Positions 5,181-6,313 of a stretch of DNA of 6,313 nt are shown here, piece after piece. Position numbers and translations under genes: made by a program. The stretch is from Marinagarivorans sp. UBA5868 (lineage in GTDB: Bacteria > Pseudomonadota > Gammaproteobacteria > Pseudomonadales > Cellvibrionaceae): positions 159 through 6,471 of the forward strand of contig DJFQ01000043.1 of assembly GCA_002432095.1 (NCBI GenBank), in the 5' to 3' direction. Every line of letters starts with the position of its first letter. Within the stretch, counting starts at the first letter, position 1. The notes beneath the pieces are model-generated. The model saw only the letters and a program-made list of their open reading frames with translations. It had not been told where the DNA came from and ran no database searches.

Positions 5181-6086
5181 CTAAAGCTCCACCACACTAA
5201 ACGTATCGCAAGACTCTACCGATCCAGTCGAAAATCCCTTTCTAAACCAGCGCACCCGCTGCTCCGAACTTCCGTGCGTAAAACTATCCGGCGTCACATA
5301 ACCCCGCGACTGCTGCTGCAAACGATCATCACCAATGGCAGAAGCCGCCACCAACGCCTCCTCCAAATCACCCTCCTCCAACATATTGCTCTGCGTCTTC
5401 GCGTAATACCCCCACACACCTGCAAAACAATCCGCCTGCAACTCCTGCTTCACCGACAATAAATTTGCCTCACTCTCAGAAAGCTTTTGGCGTGCCGCAT
5501 GAACCTTTCCGGAAATACCCAACAACGTCTGCACATGATGACCTACCTCATGCGCAATCACATACGCCTGAGCAAAATCCCCCGGCGCGTTATGACGGGT
5601 TTTCAGATCGTGATAAAACGTCAAATCGATATAAAGTTTTTGATCGGCTGGACAATAAAACGGCCCCATCGCCGCCTGCCCCAAACCACAAGCCGACGAC
5701 ACACTGCGAGAAAATAAAACTAACGTCGGCTCTTTATACGTCAATCCCAGCGATTGGAATTGTTGCTGCCACGTCGACTCCGTATCGGCGAGCACCACTG
5801 AAACAAAATCCACCAGCGCCTCCTCTTCCGGCGGAACTTGGCGCTTGGCAACTGGCTGGCTTCCACCAGTGCCCAGCAGCAATGGCAACACATCAATACC
5901 CAAAAAGCGCGCGCCTACCACTACCACAATGCCAATCACCAAAATCCAGCGGCCCGCTTTGCTGCGCAACATCCACGGCAAAATACGCAACAACATCATC
6001 GCGCCGCCCGCGCCCATGGCCGAAGATGGGCTGCTGCCGCGGCGATCTTCAATATTCGAACTGCGTCTACCGGACTTCCAGCGCAT
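5181..6086 (-). CDS. ypfJ: YpfJ-family neutral zinc metallopeptidase, membrane-anchored (301 aa)
   Basis: The protein starts MRWKSGRRSSNIEDRRG, the usual opening of this family (Zn_peptidase, PF04228). One transmembrane segment spans about residues 47-71 (WILVIGIVVVVGARFLGI...), followed by a region likely outside the cytoplasm. The zinc site HEVGHH starts at H179, with E180 catalytic and H183 the second ligand; ELQADCFAGVW (215-225) probably provides the third ligand. C133 and C145 (ACGLG...FYCP) may form a disulfide. Length is close to E. coli YpfJ (about 287 residues by memory). The physiological substrate of the family is poorly known. The ATG at 6086 has AGGAG six bases upstream. The leader just before it is very rich in T and C on the coding strand. 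The gene is divergent from the mtaD-like gene and convergent with maeA. Confidence 0.94.
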   Translation of the reverse strand: MRWKSGRRSSNIEDRRGSSPSSAMGAGGAMMLLRILPWMLRSKAGRWILVIGIVVVVGARFLGIDVLPLLLGTGGSQPVAKRQVPPEEEALVDFVSVVLADTESTWQQQFQSLGLTYKEPTLVLFSRSVSSACGLGQAAMGPFYCPADQKLYIDLTFYHDLKTRHNAPGDFAQAYVIAHEVGHHVQTLLGISGKVHAARQKLSESEANLLSVKQELQADCFAGVWGYYAKTQSNMLEEGDLEEALVAASAIGDDRLQQQSRGYVTPDSFTHGSSEQRVRWFRKGFSTGSVESCDTFSVVEL

Positions 6087-6194
6087 AGAAGACTCCTGTT
6101 AAGAGAAAAGAAAAAAGAAGTGGAGATCCGCCAGAAAGTGGCAGCCGGTGCAGCTTAAATGAGGCCATAGACAAAAATCCAGCGAGCCGCAGGC

Positions 6195-6223
6195 CTGAAC
6201 CACCGGAAAGAAATGGGTATACT
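6195..6223 (+). promoter_or_regulatory. Candidate promoter of the right-hand gene
   Basis: TATACT (6218-6223) is a near-consensus -10 box. The hexamer 17 bases upstream, CTGAAC (6195-6200), matches TTGACA at only three positions. Transcription would start near 6230, some 28 bases before the ATG at 6258. Confidence 0.45.
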
Positions 6224-6257
6224 CCGCGCTGTTTATCCACCCTGGGGCCAGCCGTTT

Positions 6258-6313
6258 ATGTCTCTGCCAAACGCAGTCGATTGTATTGTCAGTGCCAAAT
6301 GGATTCTGCCCAT
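6258..6313 (+). CDS. N-terminus of a probable TRZ/ATZ (mtaD-type) amidohydrolase, partial
   Basis: The first 18 codons read MSLPNAVDCIVSAKWILP and run off the window. The pattern VD.I..A.WI.P matches the opening beta strands of 5-methylthioadenosine/S-adenosylhomocysteine deaminases and related TRZ/ATZ amidohydrolases, which typically start 'PVDLLI.ARWVIPV'. If so, the enzyme would deaminate the adenine of such nucleosides. The catalytic metal-binding motifs are outside the window, so only the start supports the call. No clear Shine-Dalgarno precedes the ATG; GGGG at 6244-6247 is the nearest purine run. The upstream TATACT box makes a start here plausible. Confidence 0.55.
   Translation, partial: MSLPNAVDCIVSAKWILP

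Noticed and set aside
5465..6088. 207-residue open frame on the + strand opposite ypfJ
   Set aside because: It is antisense to a clear metallopeptidase, has low-complexity Pro/Thr/Ala composition and no ribosome binding site or motif.

Overview
The window looks like chromosomal DNA of a gammaproteobacterium. The strongest reasons are an E. coli-like NAD-dependent malic enzyme (maeA), a ypfJ-type zinc metallopeptidase, a tRNA-Ala(GGC) gene close to the enterobacterial one, and what looks like the first codons of an mtaD/TRZ-ATZ-type amidohydrolase. A marine lineage such as Cellvibrionales is possible, but the sequence does not settle the genus.

Left part (1-2340). A gene tail entering from the left overlaps by GTGA a small zinc-ribbon protein (56-349, +). 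A bulged hairpin at 368-403 separates it from a convergent gene for an outer-membrane-type lipoprotein with an Ig/PKD-like domain (1692-439, -). About 400 bases follow with no convincing gene. Next comes a short unrecognised + strand ORF (about 2146-2340), preceded by a perfect 8-bp tandem repeat. The best ribosome-binding site/ATG just upstream of the repeat is out of frame by exactly one repeat unit.

Middle part (2341-3190). A type II toxin-antitoxin pair lies on the minus strand. The antitoxin (2921-2742) overlaps the start of a ParE/RelE-type toxin (2748-2459). The toxin is broken by a single frameshift near its C-terminus; the lost tail, with the family's IHKRRD-like ending, is readable in the next frame. 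Upstream of the pair on the same strand lies tRNA-Ala(GGC), with a textbook promoter and its own intrinsic terminator.

Right part (3191-6313). maeA (3304-4998, +) converges with the ypfJ-type membrane metallopeptidase gene (6086-5181, -). Between them sits an 83-bp palindrome (5051-5133) with perfect 17-bp arms and two internal hairpins, probably an interspersed repeat. Divergent from ypfJ, the window ends inside a new + strand gene starting at 6258, behind a TATACT -10 box.

The housekeeping genes (tRNA-Ala, maeA, ypfJ, mtaD-like) show no joint pathway and appear to be separate transcription units. The stretch 1704-2936 is the accessory-looking part. The two most interesting signals are the frameshifted toxin and the out-of-frame repeat. 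I found no clear evidence of a wholly new multi-gene system.
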